A stretch of 64,000 bases of DNA from Acidimicrobiales bacterium (lineage in GTDB: Bacteria > Actinomycetota > Acidimicrobiia > Acidimicrobiales > JACCXE01): contig DASZWD010000030.1 in NCBI GenBank assembly GCA_035546775.1, positions 271,526-335,525 of the forward strand, written 5' to 3'. The stretch's first letter is position 1. Each line of letters starts with the position of its first letter. The position numbers and the translations under genes are program-made. Positions 17,139 through 25,998 of the stretch are shown here, in pieces. Under the pieces are notes generated by a model that saw nothing but the letters and a program-made list of their open reading frames with translations, did not search any database and was not told where the DNA came from.

Positions 17139-17894
17139 GTGAACGAGATCCTTGCCGCGCTCTCCGACCAGCAGGCCGAGCTCGACGCGCTGCTCACGCC
17201 CGTGGACGACGCCGCGTGGGGCAAGCCGACGCGTTGCGTTGGGTGGAGCGTGAGCGACGTCGTGCTGCACCTCGCGCAGACCAACGCGATGGCCGAAGCC
17301 TCGCTCGACCATCGCATGGACGCGTTCCTCGACGACATGCTGCGCGGGCTGCCTCCCACGGCCAACGTCGACGACGCCGCCGGAGCGATGGTCGACAAGG
17401 AGCGCGGCACACCGCCGGCCGACGTCTACGCCCGCTGGCGCACCGGCGTCGACGCCTTGTTGGGCAAGTACCGCGCCGCGAATCCGAGCGAGCGTGTGCA
17501 GTGGGTCGCCGGCACGCTGTCGGTGCAAACGCTGGCCACGACGCGCCTCGCCGAGACGTGGATCCACACCGGCGACGTGGCGTCGGGGCTCGGCGTCGCC
17601 CTGCCCTCGACCGATCGACTCAGGTTCATCGCCCGCCTGGCGTGGCGCACGCTCCCCTACGCGTTCGTGCGCGCCGGCCGGGAGATGCAGGGCAAGGTCG
17701 CGTTCGAACTCACGGCGCCGAACGGCACGGACACGTGGGTGTTCGCCGACGGTGCCGCCGAGACGATCGTGCGCGGCCCCGCGCGCGATCTGTGCGAGGT
17801 GGCGGCGCAGCGCGCCGACGCGGCCGAGACGTCGTTGACAGCGCAGGGCCCCGACGCCGACGGCGTCCTGGCCTTAGTCCGGACGTTCGCCTGA
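17139..17894 (+). CDS. Mycothiol-isomerase-like DinB-fold protein (TIGR03084-type)
   Basis: 251 residues from GTG 17139, with TAGTTT at -12 to -7, so probably leaderless. The N-terminal four-helix DinB-like domain has the metal-ligand pattern VVLHLAQTNAMA and TRLAETWIHTGDVA (His residues on helices), and a C-terminal domain is rich in beta strands. The family includes mycothiol-dependent maleylpyruvate isomerases and related actinobacterial proteins of unknown substrate. It is divergent from the acyl-CoA ligase with 18 bp between starts. Confidence 0.8.
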   Translation: MNEILAALSDQQAELDALLTPVDDAAWGKPTRCVGWSVSDVVLHLAQTNAMAEASLDHRMDAFLDDMLRGLPPTANVDDAAGAMVDKERGTPPADVYARWRTGVDALLGKYRAANPSERVQWVAGTLSVQTLATTRLAETWIHTGDVASGLGVALPSTDRLRFIARLAWRTLPYAFVRAGREMQGKVAFELTAPNGTDTWVFADGAAETIVRGPARDLCEVAAQRADAAETSLTAQGPDADGVLALVRTFA

Positions 17895-17897
17895 GCG

Positions 17898-18521
17898 CTA
17901 GGTCGCCGAGGTGGTGGTCGGCGTCGTGCCGCGGTAACGGCCGGGACCGTCGCCGTCGCGGTCGCCGCGGTGGTGGCCGCCGGGACCGCCGGGTCCGTGC
18001 TGGGGTGCGGGGTCATCCACCTTCGTGACGGCGAAGTTGGCGTCTTCGTGCACGAGCACGTGGGTGCCGTCGGCCTTCTCCATCATGGCGACGTAACCGC
18101 TCGGGTTCGAGCGGTCGTGATCGGCGTGCTCGAAGGTGGACTTGGGCACAGCCTTCTCGGCCGCCGCCTGCACCTTGGCGCTCGTAGCGGCGTCGAGCGA
18201 TTGGTGGTCGCCGTCGTGATCGCAGCCGGGACGGTTTCCCGTCGCCGGGTCCGTGGCGGACGGAGTGGTCGTGGTGGTCGTGCCGCCGTTGCTGTCGGGG
18301 GCGGCCGTCGTGGTCGTCGTGTCAGCAGCAGCGTTGGTGACACCGTCGAGCAGCGACGTGACCGTGCTCTGCACGTTGTCGGTCGCCGCCGTGGGCGTGA
18401 AGTTGACCGCGGGGGCGGCACCGCCCAGCGCGTTCATCAAGGCAAAGGCACCGACGCCGCCGACGGCGGCAAAACCGGCAGCGCTAGCGGCGAAGGCGCG
18501 GCGAGAGCGAGGAATTCCCAT
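17898..18521 (-). CDS. Secreted PepSY-like protein with Thr-rich linker
   Basis: 207 residues. A twin-Arg-like, hydrophobic N-terminus (PRSRRAFAASAAGFAAVGGVGAFAL) is a likely signal or anchor. A Thr/Ala/Ser linker (about 60-95) is followed by a domain resembling PepSY (about 105-165: VQAAAEKAVPKSTFEH, then KADGTHVLVHEDANFAVTKV) and a Gly/His/Asp tail. PepSY-like domains are thought to modulate proteases or envelope processes. The upstream region (18522-18580) holds several CTGTGA/TCACAG boxes that match the promoter of the response regulator at 7817, so it may belong to that regulon. Confidence 0.72.
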   Translation of the reverse strand: MGIPRSRRAFAASAAGFAAVGGVGAFALMNALGGAAPAVNFTPTAATDNVQSTVTSLLDGVTNAAADTTTTTAAPDSNGGTTTTTTPSATDPATGNRPGCDHDGDHQSLDAATSAKVQAAAEKAVPKSTFEHADHDRSNPSGYVAMMEKADGTHVLVHEDANFAVTKVDDPAPQHGPGGPGGHHRGDRDGDGPGRYRGTTPTTTSAT

Positions 18522-18522
18522 G

Positions 18523-18575
18523 CCTCACAGGATGCGCCGCGTTTCTGTGAATTCACCCACGTTCTTCCTGTGAAT
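18523..18575. promoter_or_regulatory. Cluster of CTGTGA / TCACAG boxes
   Basis: Within 53 bp are CCTCACAGGA (18523-18532), CTGTGAATTCAC (from 18545) and CTGTGAATCTG (from 18568). The first is identical over 10 bases to the box upstream of the response regulator gene at 7851-7860 (opposite orientation on the plus strand). The other two are direct repeats 23 bp apart. The region separates the divergent PepSY-like and secreted protease genes and could control both. Confidence 0.5.
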
Positions 18576-18652
18576 CTGTGCGTGCGGCGCGGCGTTACGC
18601 GCCATTCGCCTGAATCGGTTTCTTTCTCCTGACGGAGGGGTACGGGCGCGGG

Positions 18653-19480
18653 GTGATTCGCGCCCTTCTCACCGCCCTCCTCAGCGTGCTCGGCCTCGCG
18701 CCCGCCCTCGCCCCACCGACGCGCGCGTCAGCCTGGGCGCCGGCGGCGAGCGCAGCCATTCACCCCGGAGTGCAGACGTTCACCAACGGCGCTCAGTGCA
18801 CGGCCAACTTCGTCTTCGAGGCGGCGGGCGTCGTCTACATCGGCCAGGCGGCGCACTGCGCCAGCACCGGCAGCAACACGGACACCAACGGCTGCACCAC
18901 GAAGTCGTTGCCGCTCGGCACCGCCGTCGCCGTGACCGGCGCGTCGCATGCGGGCGTGCTCGCCTACAGCTCGTGGATCACGATGCAGGCGCTCGGCGAC
19001 AAGAACCCCGACGAGTGCGCGTACAACGACCTCGCCCTCGTGCAACTCGACCCCGGCGACGTTGCCCGCGTCAACCCGTCGGTCCCGCACTGGGGCGGTC
19101 CGAGCGGCCTCAACACGTCCGGCGCGCCGCTGCTGTCGCGGGTGTACTCCTACGGCAACTCGGAGCTGCGCGGCGGGCTCGAGCTGCTGTCGCCCAAGCT
19201 CGGCGTGAGCATGGGCGACGCCGGCAACGGCTGGGAGCACTACGTCAACACCGCCACGCCGGGCATCCCCGGCGACTCGGGCTCGGCGTTCCTCGACGGC
19301 TCGGGCCGCGCCCTTGGCATCCTGTCGACGCTCGGCATCGCGCTGCCGCAGGCGGGCACGAACGGCGTCGGTGACGTCGGCCGCGAGCTGATGTACATGC
19401 ACGCCCACGGCGGGCCCGACGCCACCCTCGTCAACGGCACCGAGCCGTTCAACGGGACGCAGCTTCCGCTCGGCATCTGA
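18653..19480 (+). CDS. Secreted chymotrypsin-fold serine protease
   Basis: 275 residues from GTG 18653. Residues 1-26 form a signal peptide (two hydrophobic Leu/Ala stretches ending TRASA). The trypsin-like triad is visible as AAHC (His), NDLALVQL (Asp) and PGDSGSAFL (Ser). The arrangement is that of compact extracellular S1 proteases. The enzyme would act outside the cell on protein substrates. There is no propeptide motif I can define. It is divergent from the PepSY-like gene and may share its regulatory region. Confidence 0.82.
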   Translation: MIRALLTALLSVLGLAPALAPPTRASAWAPAASAAIHPGVQTFTNGAQCTANFVFEAAGVVYIGQAAHCASTGSNTDTNGCTTKSLPLGTAVAVTGASHAGVLAYSSWITMQALGDKNPDECAYNDLALVQLDPGDVARVNPSVPHWGGPSGLNTSGAPLLSRVYSYGNSELRGGLELLSPKLGVSMGDAGNGWEHYVNTATPGIPGDSGSAFLDGSGRALGILSTLGIALPQAGTNGVGDVGRELMYMHAHGGPDATLVNGTEPFNGTQLPLGI

Positions 19481-19508
19481 CCGCGCTCTTGCGCGAGGAT
19501 CACGCTCC

Positions 19509-20741
19509 ATGACAATGGAGCTGGACCTGGGGCCGAACGCGAAGAAATTTCGCGACGAGGTGCGCGGCTTTCTCGAAGCGCACCAACCGGAGGGCCTTGA
19601 GGGTCTCGACGACGAACAGGCGGCGTTCTCCAACACGCCGGCCGCCAGGGCGTGGGCCGACAAACTCGCCGAGCACGGCTTCATGTGCGTGTCGTGGCCC
19701 AAGGAGTTCGGCGGGCGCGGCTTGAGCGGCATCGAGGTCGCCGTCCTGAACGAAGAGTTCTCGCGCATGAAGGTGCCCCGCGTGACGCGCGGCATGGGCG
19801 AATGGCTGGTGGGCCCCTCGATCATCGTCTGGGGCACCGACGAGCAGAAGGCCAAGTTCCTGCCGCGCATCATCGACGGTAGCGACCGCTACTGCCAGGG
19901 CTTCTCCGAGCCCGACGCCGGCTCTGACCTCGCCAGCCTGAAGACCCGCGGCGTGATCGACGGCGACGAGATCGTCATCACCGGTCAGAAGGTGTGGACC
20001 TCCGGCGCGCAGGCGGCGAACATGATGTTTTGCCTGTGCCGCACCAACCCTGACGTCCCGAAGCATCAGGGCATCTCCTACGTGCTGCTGCCGATGTTCC
20101 GCGACGACGGTTCGTCCAACGGCATCGAGCTGCGTCCGATCAAGCAGATCACCGGTGGGTCAGGCTTCACCGAGACGTTCCTCACCGAAGCCCGCGCCCC
20201 GGTCGCCAACGCCATCGGCGGCTTGCACAACGGGTGGAAGGTCACGATGACCACGCTCGGCAACGAGCGCGGCGGGAACGCGACGACCCAGCACGTCCGG
20301 TTCACCAAGGAGTTCTGGGACCTCGTCACCGAGGCGCAGAAGCGCGGCCGCGCCGACGACCCGGCGCTGCGCCAGGACCTGGCGAAGGCGTTCACCAACG
20401 TGGAGATCATGCGGTACAACGGCCTGCGCGCGCTCAGCGAAGTCGTGGCCAAGAAGGAGCCGGGCCCGGCGTCGGCGCTCAACAAAATGTTCTGGTCAGA
20501 ACACCAACGTCGGCTCGGCGAAGTCGCGCTCGACGTCATGGGCATGGACGCCACGGTGTTCGAGTCGTCGCAAGCCGACGGCTATCACCCCGATCGCTGG
20601 CAGAACCTGTTTCTGCAGAGCCGGTCGGGGACCATCTGGGGCGGTACCGCACAAGTGCAACGAAACATCGTCGGCGAGAAAGTTCTCGGATTACCGAAGG
20701 AGCCGAGCGTCAGCGAGGCGACCAAAGTGATCGCTAAGTAG
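19509..20741 (+). CDS. Acyl-CoA dehydrogenase
   Basis: 410 residues with the usual three-part fold. Signatures are WPKEFGGRG, QGFSEPDAGSDLAS (FAD contact), GQKVWTSGAQ, TLGNERGG and the C-terminal GGTAQVQRNIVGEKVLGLP. The long form with the GxSxPxAGSDLAS motif resembles actinobacterial FadE proteins of sterol and fatty-acid breakdown. It introduces a double bond into acyl-CoA with FAD. The SDR gene follows 23 nt downstream with its own Shine-Dalgarno sequence, suggesting a two-gene beta-oxidation unit. Confidence 0.94.
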   Translation: MTMELDLGPNAKKFRDEVRGFLEAHQPEGLEGLDDEQAAFSNTPAARAWADKLAEHGFMCVSWPKEFGGRGLSGIEVAVLNEEFSRMKVPRVTRGMGEWLVGPSIIVWGTDEQKAKFLPRIIDGSDRYCQGFSEPDAGSDLASLKTRGVIDGDEIVITGQKVWTSGAQAANMMFCLCRTNPDVPKHQGISYVLLPMFRDDGSSNGIELRPIKQITGGSGFTETFLTEARAPVANAIGGLHNGWKVTMTTLGNERGGNATTQHVRFTKEFWDLVTEAQKRGRADDPALRQDLAKAFTNVEIMRYNGLRALSEVVAKKEPGPASALNKMFWSEHQRRLGEVALDVMGMDATVFESSQADGYHPDRWQNLFLQSRSGTIWGGTAQVQRNIVGEKVLGLPKEPSVSEATKVIAK

Positions 20742-20764
20742 GTAAGGACACAAGGGAGACGTTT

Positions 20765-21679
20765 GTGAGCAGGCTGAATGAGGGGCGCGTCGTTGTCATC
20801 ACCGGCGCGGGCAATGGCATCGGACGCGAGCACGCGCTGCTGTTCGCGCAGACGGGCGCCAAGGTCGTCGTCAACGACCTCGGTGGTGCCCGCGACGGGA
20901 CGGGTTCGGACCAGTCGGCCGCCAACCAGGTGGTCGAAGAGATCAAAGCCATGGGCGGCGAGGCCGTACCGAACTACGACGACGTGTCGGACTACGACGC
21001 CGCGGGTCGCATGATCCAGCAGGCGATCGACACCTTCGGCGGGCTCGACGTGCTGGTGAACAACGCCGGCATTCTGCGCGACCGCATGCTGGTCAACATG
21101 AGCGTCGACGAGTGGGACGCCGTGATCAAGGTGCACCTGCGCGGCACGTTCTGCCCGACGCGTCACGCGGCGGAGTACTGGCGCAATCGCAACAAGGCGG
21201 GCGAGGACAACGACGCCCGCATCATCAACACCACGTCGAGCTCGGGCATCTACGGCAACCCGGGTCAGACGAACTACGGCGCCGCCAAGGCCGGCATCGC
21301 CGCGTTCACGATCATCGCCGGCATGGAACTCGAGCGTTACGGGATCACCGTCAACGCCATCGCGCCGGGCGCGCTGACCCGCATGACCGAGGACCTCAAC
21401 CCGAACCGTCCCCAGCCCAAGGAAGGCGAGTGGAACGCGTTCGGTCCCGAGAACATCGCGCCGCTCGTGGTGTGGCTCGGCTCGCCCGAGTCACGCGACA
21501 TCAACGCTCGCGTCTTCAACGTGGCGGGCGGCCGCATCTCGGTGGCCGAAGGTTGGACCTACGGCCCCGGTGAGGACCACGGCGCCAAGTGGGATCCCGA
21601 AGAACTCGGCAAGGTCATCCCCGGTCTGGTGGAAAAAGCGGCGCCCAACGTCGCCCAAGCCCGCCGCGCCGCCCGCTAA
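20765..21679 (+). CDS. SDR, 3-hydroxyacyl-CoA dehydrogenase-like (HSD17B4 type)
   Basis: 304 residues from GTG 20765, with a strong ribosome site AGGGAG (20753-20758) 6 nt upstream. It has the Rossmann motif TGAGNGIG, the VVNDLGG stretch typical of the multifunctional-enzyme-2 dehydrogenase group, NNAGILRD, catalytic Ser (NTTSSSG), and Tyr/Lys in NYGAAKAG. It would oxidise 3-hydroxyacyl-CoA with NAD+. Co-directional with the acyl-CoA dehydrogenase, this fits a fatty-acid or steroid side-chain degradation step. Confidence 0.92.
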   Translation: MSRLNEGRVVVITGAGNGIGREHALLFAQTGAKVVVNDLGGARDGTGSDQSAANQVVEEIKAMGGEAVPNYDDVSDYDAAGRMIQQAIDTFGGLDVLVNNAGILRDRMLVNMSVDEWDAVIKVHLRGTFCPTRHAAEYWRNRNKAGEDNDARIINTTSSSGIYGNPGQTNYGAAKAGIAAFTIIAGMELERYGITVNAIAPGALTRMTEDLNPNRPQPKEGEWNAFGPENIAPLVVWLGSPESRDINARVFNVAGGRISVAEGWTYGPGEDHGAKWDPEELGKVIPGLVEKAAPNVAQARRAAR

Positions 21680-21701
21680 TTGACGGAAACACAACTTTGA
21701 C

Positions 21702-21758
21702 GACGAGTTTTGGCCGCCATATCGCGTCTATGACGGGAAATGGCGGCCATAACTCGTC
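21702..21758. repeat. Palindromic repeat, copy 2 (REP/MITE-like)
   Basis: A hairpin with 19-bp arms and one mismatch: GACGAGTTTTGGCCGCCAT (21702-21720) and its complement (21740-21758), with a 19-nt loop. Its reverse complement aligns with the copy at 4912-4967 at about 75% over 56 nt, including loop positions that are not constrained by pairing. It lies in the 100-bp gap between the SDR and the GH78 gene, which run in the same direction, so a pure terminator role is possible but does not explain the loop similarity. Confidence 0.7.
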
Positions 21759-21779
21759 ACAGAAGAACGGCGGGCGCGC

Positions 21780-24248
21780 GTGAGGGTCGTTGATCTCCGC
21801 TATGAACGACTCGTCGACCCGATCGGTCTCGACACGCCCCACCCGCGACTGACGTGGCGCATCGAGGCCGACGGCGACGAGCGCGACGTCGTTCAGACGG
21901 CGTACGAAGTCGAAGTCGACGACTGGAGTACCGGCCGCGTCGAGTCGTGGCGCCAGCAAGTCACCTACGACGGACCGGTGCTCCGCTCAGCGTGGAACGG
22001 AGGGTGGCGAGTACGTGTGTGGACGAGCGCGGGTCCCTCCCGGTGGTCCGACTGGGCGCAATTCCAGACCGGGATCCTCGACCCCAGCGAGTGGGTGGCA
22101 CGCATGATCGTCGCCGATCACCCGACTACCCCCGTGGTGCGGTTCACGCGCACGATCGACGTACCCGACGACATCGACTCCGCTCTCCTCCGGCTGAGCG
22201 CGCACGGCATTGTCGACGCAACCGTCAACGGCCAACCGGTCAGCAGCGAAGTGCTCGCTCCCGGGTGGACGAGCTACGACCAGCGTCTCGTGGTGCGAAC
22301 CCACGACCTCAAGGCAGTGCTCAATCCGGGCCAAGTCGAGCTGGCGCTCACCGTCGCGCCCGGTTGGTACAGCGGACGCATCGGTTTCCGTGACGCAGGG
22401 CCGCTGTATGGCACACACGTCGGCGTCTTCGGGCAGCTCGAGATCGTGCGCGCGCACGCCGATCGGATAGTCATCGGTACCGACGAGACGTGGACAGCGA
22501 CCACAACCGAGTACTCGCTCGCCGAGATCTACGACGGCGAGGACATCGACGAAGCGCGCGCCGGTCAGCCGGTGCCAGTCCAGATTCTGGACTCGTTCGA
22601 TCCCGCGGTGCTGTGCGCGCCGGCGGTGCCGCCGGTGCGGCGTACCGAAGTGCTGCAGCCCGTATCCGTCAACGGGTCGATCCTCGACTTCGGGCAGAAC
22701 CTCGTCGGGTGGTTGCGCGTGCGCGGCGTCCCCGACGGCAGGACGGTCACGCTGCGTCACGCCGAGATCCTCGACAACGACGGGCAGCTCTTCACCGCGC
22801 CGCTGCGCACCGCCCGCGCCACCGACGTGTTCACGGGCGGCGACTACGAGCCGCGCTTCACGTTCCACGGTTTCCGCTACGCCGAGGTCACCGGCGTGTC
22901 GCCCGACGATGTGGAAGTCGAAGCCGTTGTGATCCACAGCGACCTCGAGCGCATCGGCACGTTCGAGTGCTCCGACCCCCTGCTCAACCGTCTCCACGAA
23001 AACGCGGTGTGGGGCTGGCGGGGCAACTCCGTCGCCGTGCCGACGGACTGCCCGCAGCGCGACGAGCGCCTCGGCTGGACCGGCGACGCTCAGGTCTTCT
23101 CCCCCACCGCGTCGTTCCTCTACGACGCGGAGACGTTCTGGCAGAACTGGCTGGCCGACGTCGCCGCTGACCAGCGCGCCGACGGGGCTGTCCCGAGCGT
23201 CGTGCCCGACATTGGCCTCGAGATCCGCGGCGCGTGCGGGTGGGGCGACGCCGCGGTCGTGGTTCCGTGGACGACCTATGTCGCCTACGGCGACGACACG
23301 GTGCTGCGCGAGGCGCTGCCGTCGATGCGGGCGTCGGTCGACTACGTGTACTCACGCCTCGACGCCGACCACCGCTGGACCCAGGACTTCCAGTACGGCG
23401 ACTGGCTCGACCCCGACGCGCCGACTGAGCAGCCGTGGCGGGCCAAGGCGAGGTTCGACCTCGTCGCCACCGCGTACGCCGCGCACGTGGCGGACTTGCT
23501 GGCGCGCACCGCAACCGTGCTCGGCGAAGACGCGCTGGCGGCACATTCACGGGCGCGCTTCGAGACGGTGCGCGCCGCGTGGTGGGAGCACTACGGCGAC
23601 ACGGCGGCGACAACGCAGACGGGTGCGGCCCTGGCCATCGCCTTCGCCCTCGTGCCCGACGACGAAGCGCGCTTCAAGATGGGCGAGGCGCTGGCGCTGC
23701 GCGTGCACGACGCCGGCGACCATCTCGCGACCGGCTTCCTCGGCACGCCGTTACTGCTGCCGTCGCTGGCGGCGACGGGTCACCTCGACGTGGCCTACGA
23801 CGTGTTGCTGCAACGCAGCGCGCCGTCGTGGCTCTACACCGTCCTCGCCGGTGCCACGACAATCTGGGAGCGGTGGGACGCGTTGCGCGAGGACGGGTCG
23901 GTCCCGCTCGGGTCGCTCGACATCGGTTCGGGCAGTTCGATGGTGTCGTACAACCACTACGCCTACGGCGCCGTCGCCGAGTGGCTGCACACCGCTGTCG
24001 CCGGTCTGCGCCCTGATCCCGACGACCCCGGCTATCACCATTTCTTCGTCGAGCCCCGCCCGGGTGGAGGCCTCACCCGCGCGTCGGCGGCGCGGCAGAC
24101 TCGTTACGGCACCGCATCGGTCGCATGGCGCCTCGAGGGCGATCAGCTACACGTCGACGTCGAAGTCCCGCCAAACACCTCGGCGACCGTCATGCTGCCC
24201 GACGGCTCCACGCAGCGCGTCGGCTCAGGCGTCCACGCCTTCGGTTAG
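21780..24248 (+). CDS. Alpha-L-rhamnosidase (GH78)
   Basis: 822 residues from GTG 21780. The start LRYERLVDPIGLDTPHPRLTW is the typical N-terminal beta domain of GH78. The (alpha/alpha)6 catalytic domain holds DCPQRDERLGWTGDAQ (about 420-436; catalytic acid region), GDWLDP and WERWD. There is no signal peptide, so it acts on imported rhamnosides. The length is near the family norm (about 900). The stop overlaps the convergent protease stop by TTAG. No rhamnose catabolic genes are adjacent, though GH3 and GH172 enzymes occur nearby. Confidence 0.92.
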   Translation: MRVVDLRYERLVDPIGLDTPHPRLTWRIEADGDERDVVQTAYEVEVDDWSTGRVESWRQQVTYDGPVLRSAWNGGWRVRVWTSAGPSRWSDWAQFQTGILDPSEWVARMIVADHPTTPVVRFTRTIDVPDDIDSALLRLSAHGIVDATVNGQPVSSEVLAPGWTSYDQRLVVRTHDLKAVLNPGQVELALTVAPGWYSGRIGFRDAGPLYGTHVGVFGQLEIVRAHADRIVIGTDETWTATTTEYSLAEIYDGEDIDEARAGQPVPVQILDSFDPAVLCAPAVPPVRRTEVLQPVSVNGSILDFGQNLVGWLRVRGVPDGRTVTLRHAEILDNDGQLFTAPLRTARATDVFTGGDYEPRFTFHGFRYAEVTGVSPDDVEVEAVVIHSDLERIGTFECSDPLLNRLHENAVWGWRGNSVAVPTDCPQRDERLGWTGDAQVFSPTASFLYDAETFWQNWLADVAADQRADGAVPSVVPDIGLEIRGACGWGDAAVVVPWTTYVAYGDDTVLREALPSMRASVDYVYSRLDADHRWTQDFQYGDWLDPDAPTEQPWRAKARFDLVATAYAAHVADLLARTATVLGEDALAAHSRARFETVRAAWWEHYGDTAATTQTGAALAIAFALVPDDEARFKMGEALALRVHDAGDHLATGFLGTPLLLPSLAATGHLDVAYDVLLQRSAPSWLYTVLAGATTIWERWDALREDGSVPLGSLDIGSGSSMVSYNHYAYGAVAEWLHTAVAGLRPDPDDPGYHHFFVEPRPGGGLTRASAARQTRYGTASVAWRLEGDQLHVDVEVPPNTSATVMLPDGSTQRVGSGVHAFG

Positions 24249-25042
24249 ACGCCGGGGACGTAGCTGTCGATGAAGTCGCGCATCTGGGGGTTGTTGACCT
24301 CGCCGTAGCTGCCCGGGAACTCGGGGATGGCGCACAGGAAGCCGTGGCTGACGACGCCGATTTGGATGCGCTGGCCGAGCGGGCCCTTCCAGAACAGCGG
24401 ACCGCCCGAGTCGCCCTGGCAGCTGTCCTTCAGCAGGGCGGCGGCGCACACCTGGGTGTCGGCCTCGACGCCGCTGAGCCCGCAGTTGGCGTCGCTCACG
24501 ACCTTGAGTTGCACGTCGCGCATCTGCGGCAGCGCCAGCAGTCCCATGGTGACGGGGTTCCAGTCGCCCCACCCGGCGACGGTCACCGCGGTGCCGTCGG
24601 CCTCGTGCGTGTCGTCGCCCAGCGGCGCCAGCGTGATCTTGGCGACCGTCAGCGGCACCGCCGAGGCCAAGTGCAGCAGCGCCACGTCGTAGTTGGTGCC
24701 GTCGTACGCCGGGTCGACGTGGAAGGCGTCGACGGGGATGACGACACCCCCGGCGGAGTTGTCGTTGCTGCCGACCCGCACCGTCAGCCCGTTGGTCGAC
24801 TCACCCGTCATGCAGTGGGCGGCGGTGAGCACCCACTGGTTGGCGATGACCGAGCCGCCGCAGAAGTGGGCGCCGCCCGACTGCACCGACGCCATGAACG
24901 TGTAGGCGCCGCCGGGCGTGGTGGAACCACCGACGATGGCGTCGGCGCCCGGCGCCGCGAGAACGGTCGCGCCGAGCGCGAACACGACGACGAGAATGCC
25001 CCAGGCTTTCCGCATGCTGGGACAACGGACGAACCGGCGCAT
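24245..25042 (-). CDS. Secreted trypsin-like serine protease (S1A)
   Basis: 265 residues if read from ATG 25042; a second ATG at 25015 (MRKAWGILVVV) is equally plausible. A signal peptide ends near PGADA and is followed directly by IVGGS, the classic mature N-terminus of trypsins. TAAHC, DVALLHL and DSCQGDSGGPL supply the catalytic His, Asp and Ser. The protein therefore seems to be secreted and to need little activation beyond signal cleavage. It is unrelated in sequence to the shorter protease at 18653. It is divergent from ahpE with 22 bp between starts. Confidence 0.93.
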   Translation of the reverse strand: MRRFVRCPSMRKAWGILVVVFALGATVLAAPGADAIVGGSTTPGGAYTFMASVQSGGAHFCGGSVIANQWVLTAAHCMTGESTNGLTVRVGSNDNSAGGVVIPVDAFHVDPAYDGTNYDVALLHLASAVPLTVAKITLAPLGDDTHEADGTAVTVAGWGDWNPVTMGLLALPQMRDVQLKVVSDANCGLSGVEADTQVCAAALLKDSCQGDSGGPLFWKGPLGQRIQIGVVSHGFLCAIPEFPGSYGEVNNPQMRDFIDSYVPGV

Positions 25043-25064
25043 TTCTTGCGGTTAGGTTCTGGCC

Positions 25065-25529
25065 ATGCCCGTCGACATTGGTCAGGAAGCCCCCGATTTC
25101 GAGCTGCGCGCCAGCACCGGTGACACGGTGAAGCTGTCGCAGTACCGCGGCGACAAAGCCGTCGCCCTCGTCTTCTATCCCTTCACCTTCACCGGCGTGT
25201 GCCAGGGAGAACTATGCGCCCTGCGTGACGACATGAGCCGCTACGAGAACGCCGGCGTGCAGGTGCTCGCCGTCTCGTGTGACACCGCGCCGGCGCAAAA
25301 GAAGTGGGCCGAGGAGCAGGGCTACAACTTCCCGGTGCTCGCCGACTTCTGGCCCCACGGCAAGGTGGCGCAGGACTACGGCGTGTTCAACGACAAGCTC
25401 GGCTGCGCCATGCGCCACACCTTCCTCATCGACAAGAACGGCACGGTCGTCGACCACTTCGACACCGACGCCATCGGCACGCCCCGCGAGCAGGCGCGCT
25501 ACGAGGAAGCCCTCGCGAAGCTGGTTTAG
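25065..25529 (+). CDS. ahpE: AhpE-type peroxiredoxin
   Basis: 154 residues. YPFTFTGVCQGELC contains the peroxidatic Cys in the P-x3-T-x2-C motif, and ADFWPHGKVAQDYGVFND is highly characteristic of mycobacterial AhpE. It reduces hydroperoxides and is recycled by mycothiol or mycoredoxin-type systems. Two further Cys residues (GELC and LGCAM) could serve as resolving residues. TAGGTT at -12 to -7 of the ATG indicates a leaderless mRNA. It ends in a 4-nt TTAG overlap with the convergent GNAT gene. Confidence 0.92.
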   Translation: MPVDIGQEAPDFELRASTGDTVKLSQYRGDKAVALVFYPFTFTGVCQGELCALRDDMSRYENAGVQVLAVSCDTAPAQKKWAEEQGYNFPVLADFWPHGKVAQDYGVFNDKLGCAMRHTFLIDKNGTVVDHFDTDAIGTPREQARYEEALAKLV

Positions 25530-25975
25530 CTCTTCGGCAGGCGTTTGACGAGGTACGCGGCGGGTTCACCGTCGTCGATCACGTCGCCCCAGTACTCGTA
25601 CCCGAGGCGCTCGTAGAGCCTTCGCGCCGCGGTGTTCGTCACGAGCACGCCGATGCCGATCATCTCGTCGCCGCGCCCGTGCGCGAGTTTCTCGCACTCC
25701 GCGATGATCCGCGTCCCGACGCCCGTGCCCGTGGGCCAGGCATCGAGGGCGTTGATCTCGGCGAACTCCCCCAGCGCGTCCAGTACTTCGACGTACTTCG
25801 AGAAGAAGCGGAAGCGGACGCGCCCGCGCAACTCGTCGCCCTCCCATGCGATGAGCAGCAGCGCCTCACCACGCTGCTGGGCTTCGTAGCGCTTCCGCTC
25901 GAACTGTTCGTTCGCGGGGTCGCGGGCGATGAGTCGCAGCAGGTCCTCTTCCGTGGCGGGTCGCACGTCGATCAC
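25526..25975 (-). CDS. GNAT-family N-acetyltransferase
   Basis: 149 residues. The GNAT fold shows the acetyl-CoA P-loop region GTGVGTRIIAECEKLA (motif Q/RxxGxG/A in relaxed form) and NTAARRLYERLGYEYWGD, the standard end of the domain. The substrate is unknown (a small amine or a protein N-terminus). The stop overlaps that of ahpE by TTAG. The cation exporter gene ends 23 nt upstream of the start position, and the two could be co-transcribed in the order exporter, then GNAT. Confidence 0.85.
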   Translation of the reverse strand: MIDVRPATEEDLLRLIARDPANEQFERKRYEAQQRGEALLLIAWEGDELRGRVRFRFFSKYVEVLDALGEFAEINALDAWPTGTGVGTRIIAECEKLAHGRGDEMIGIGVLVTNTAARRLYERLGYEYWGDVIDDGEPAAYLVKRLPKS

Positions 25976-25998
25976 AGTGCGCAGACGCTACGCGGCCG

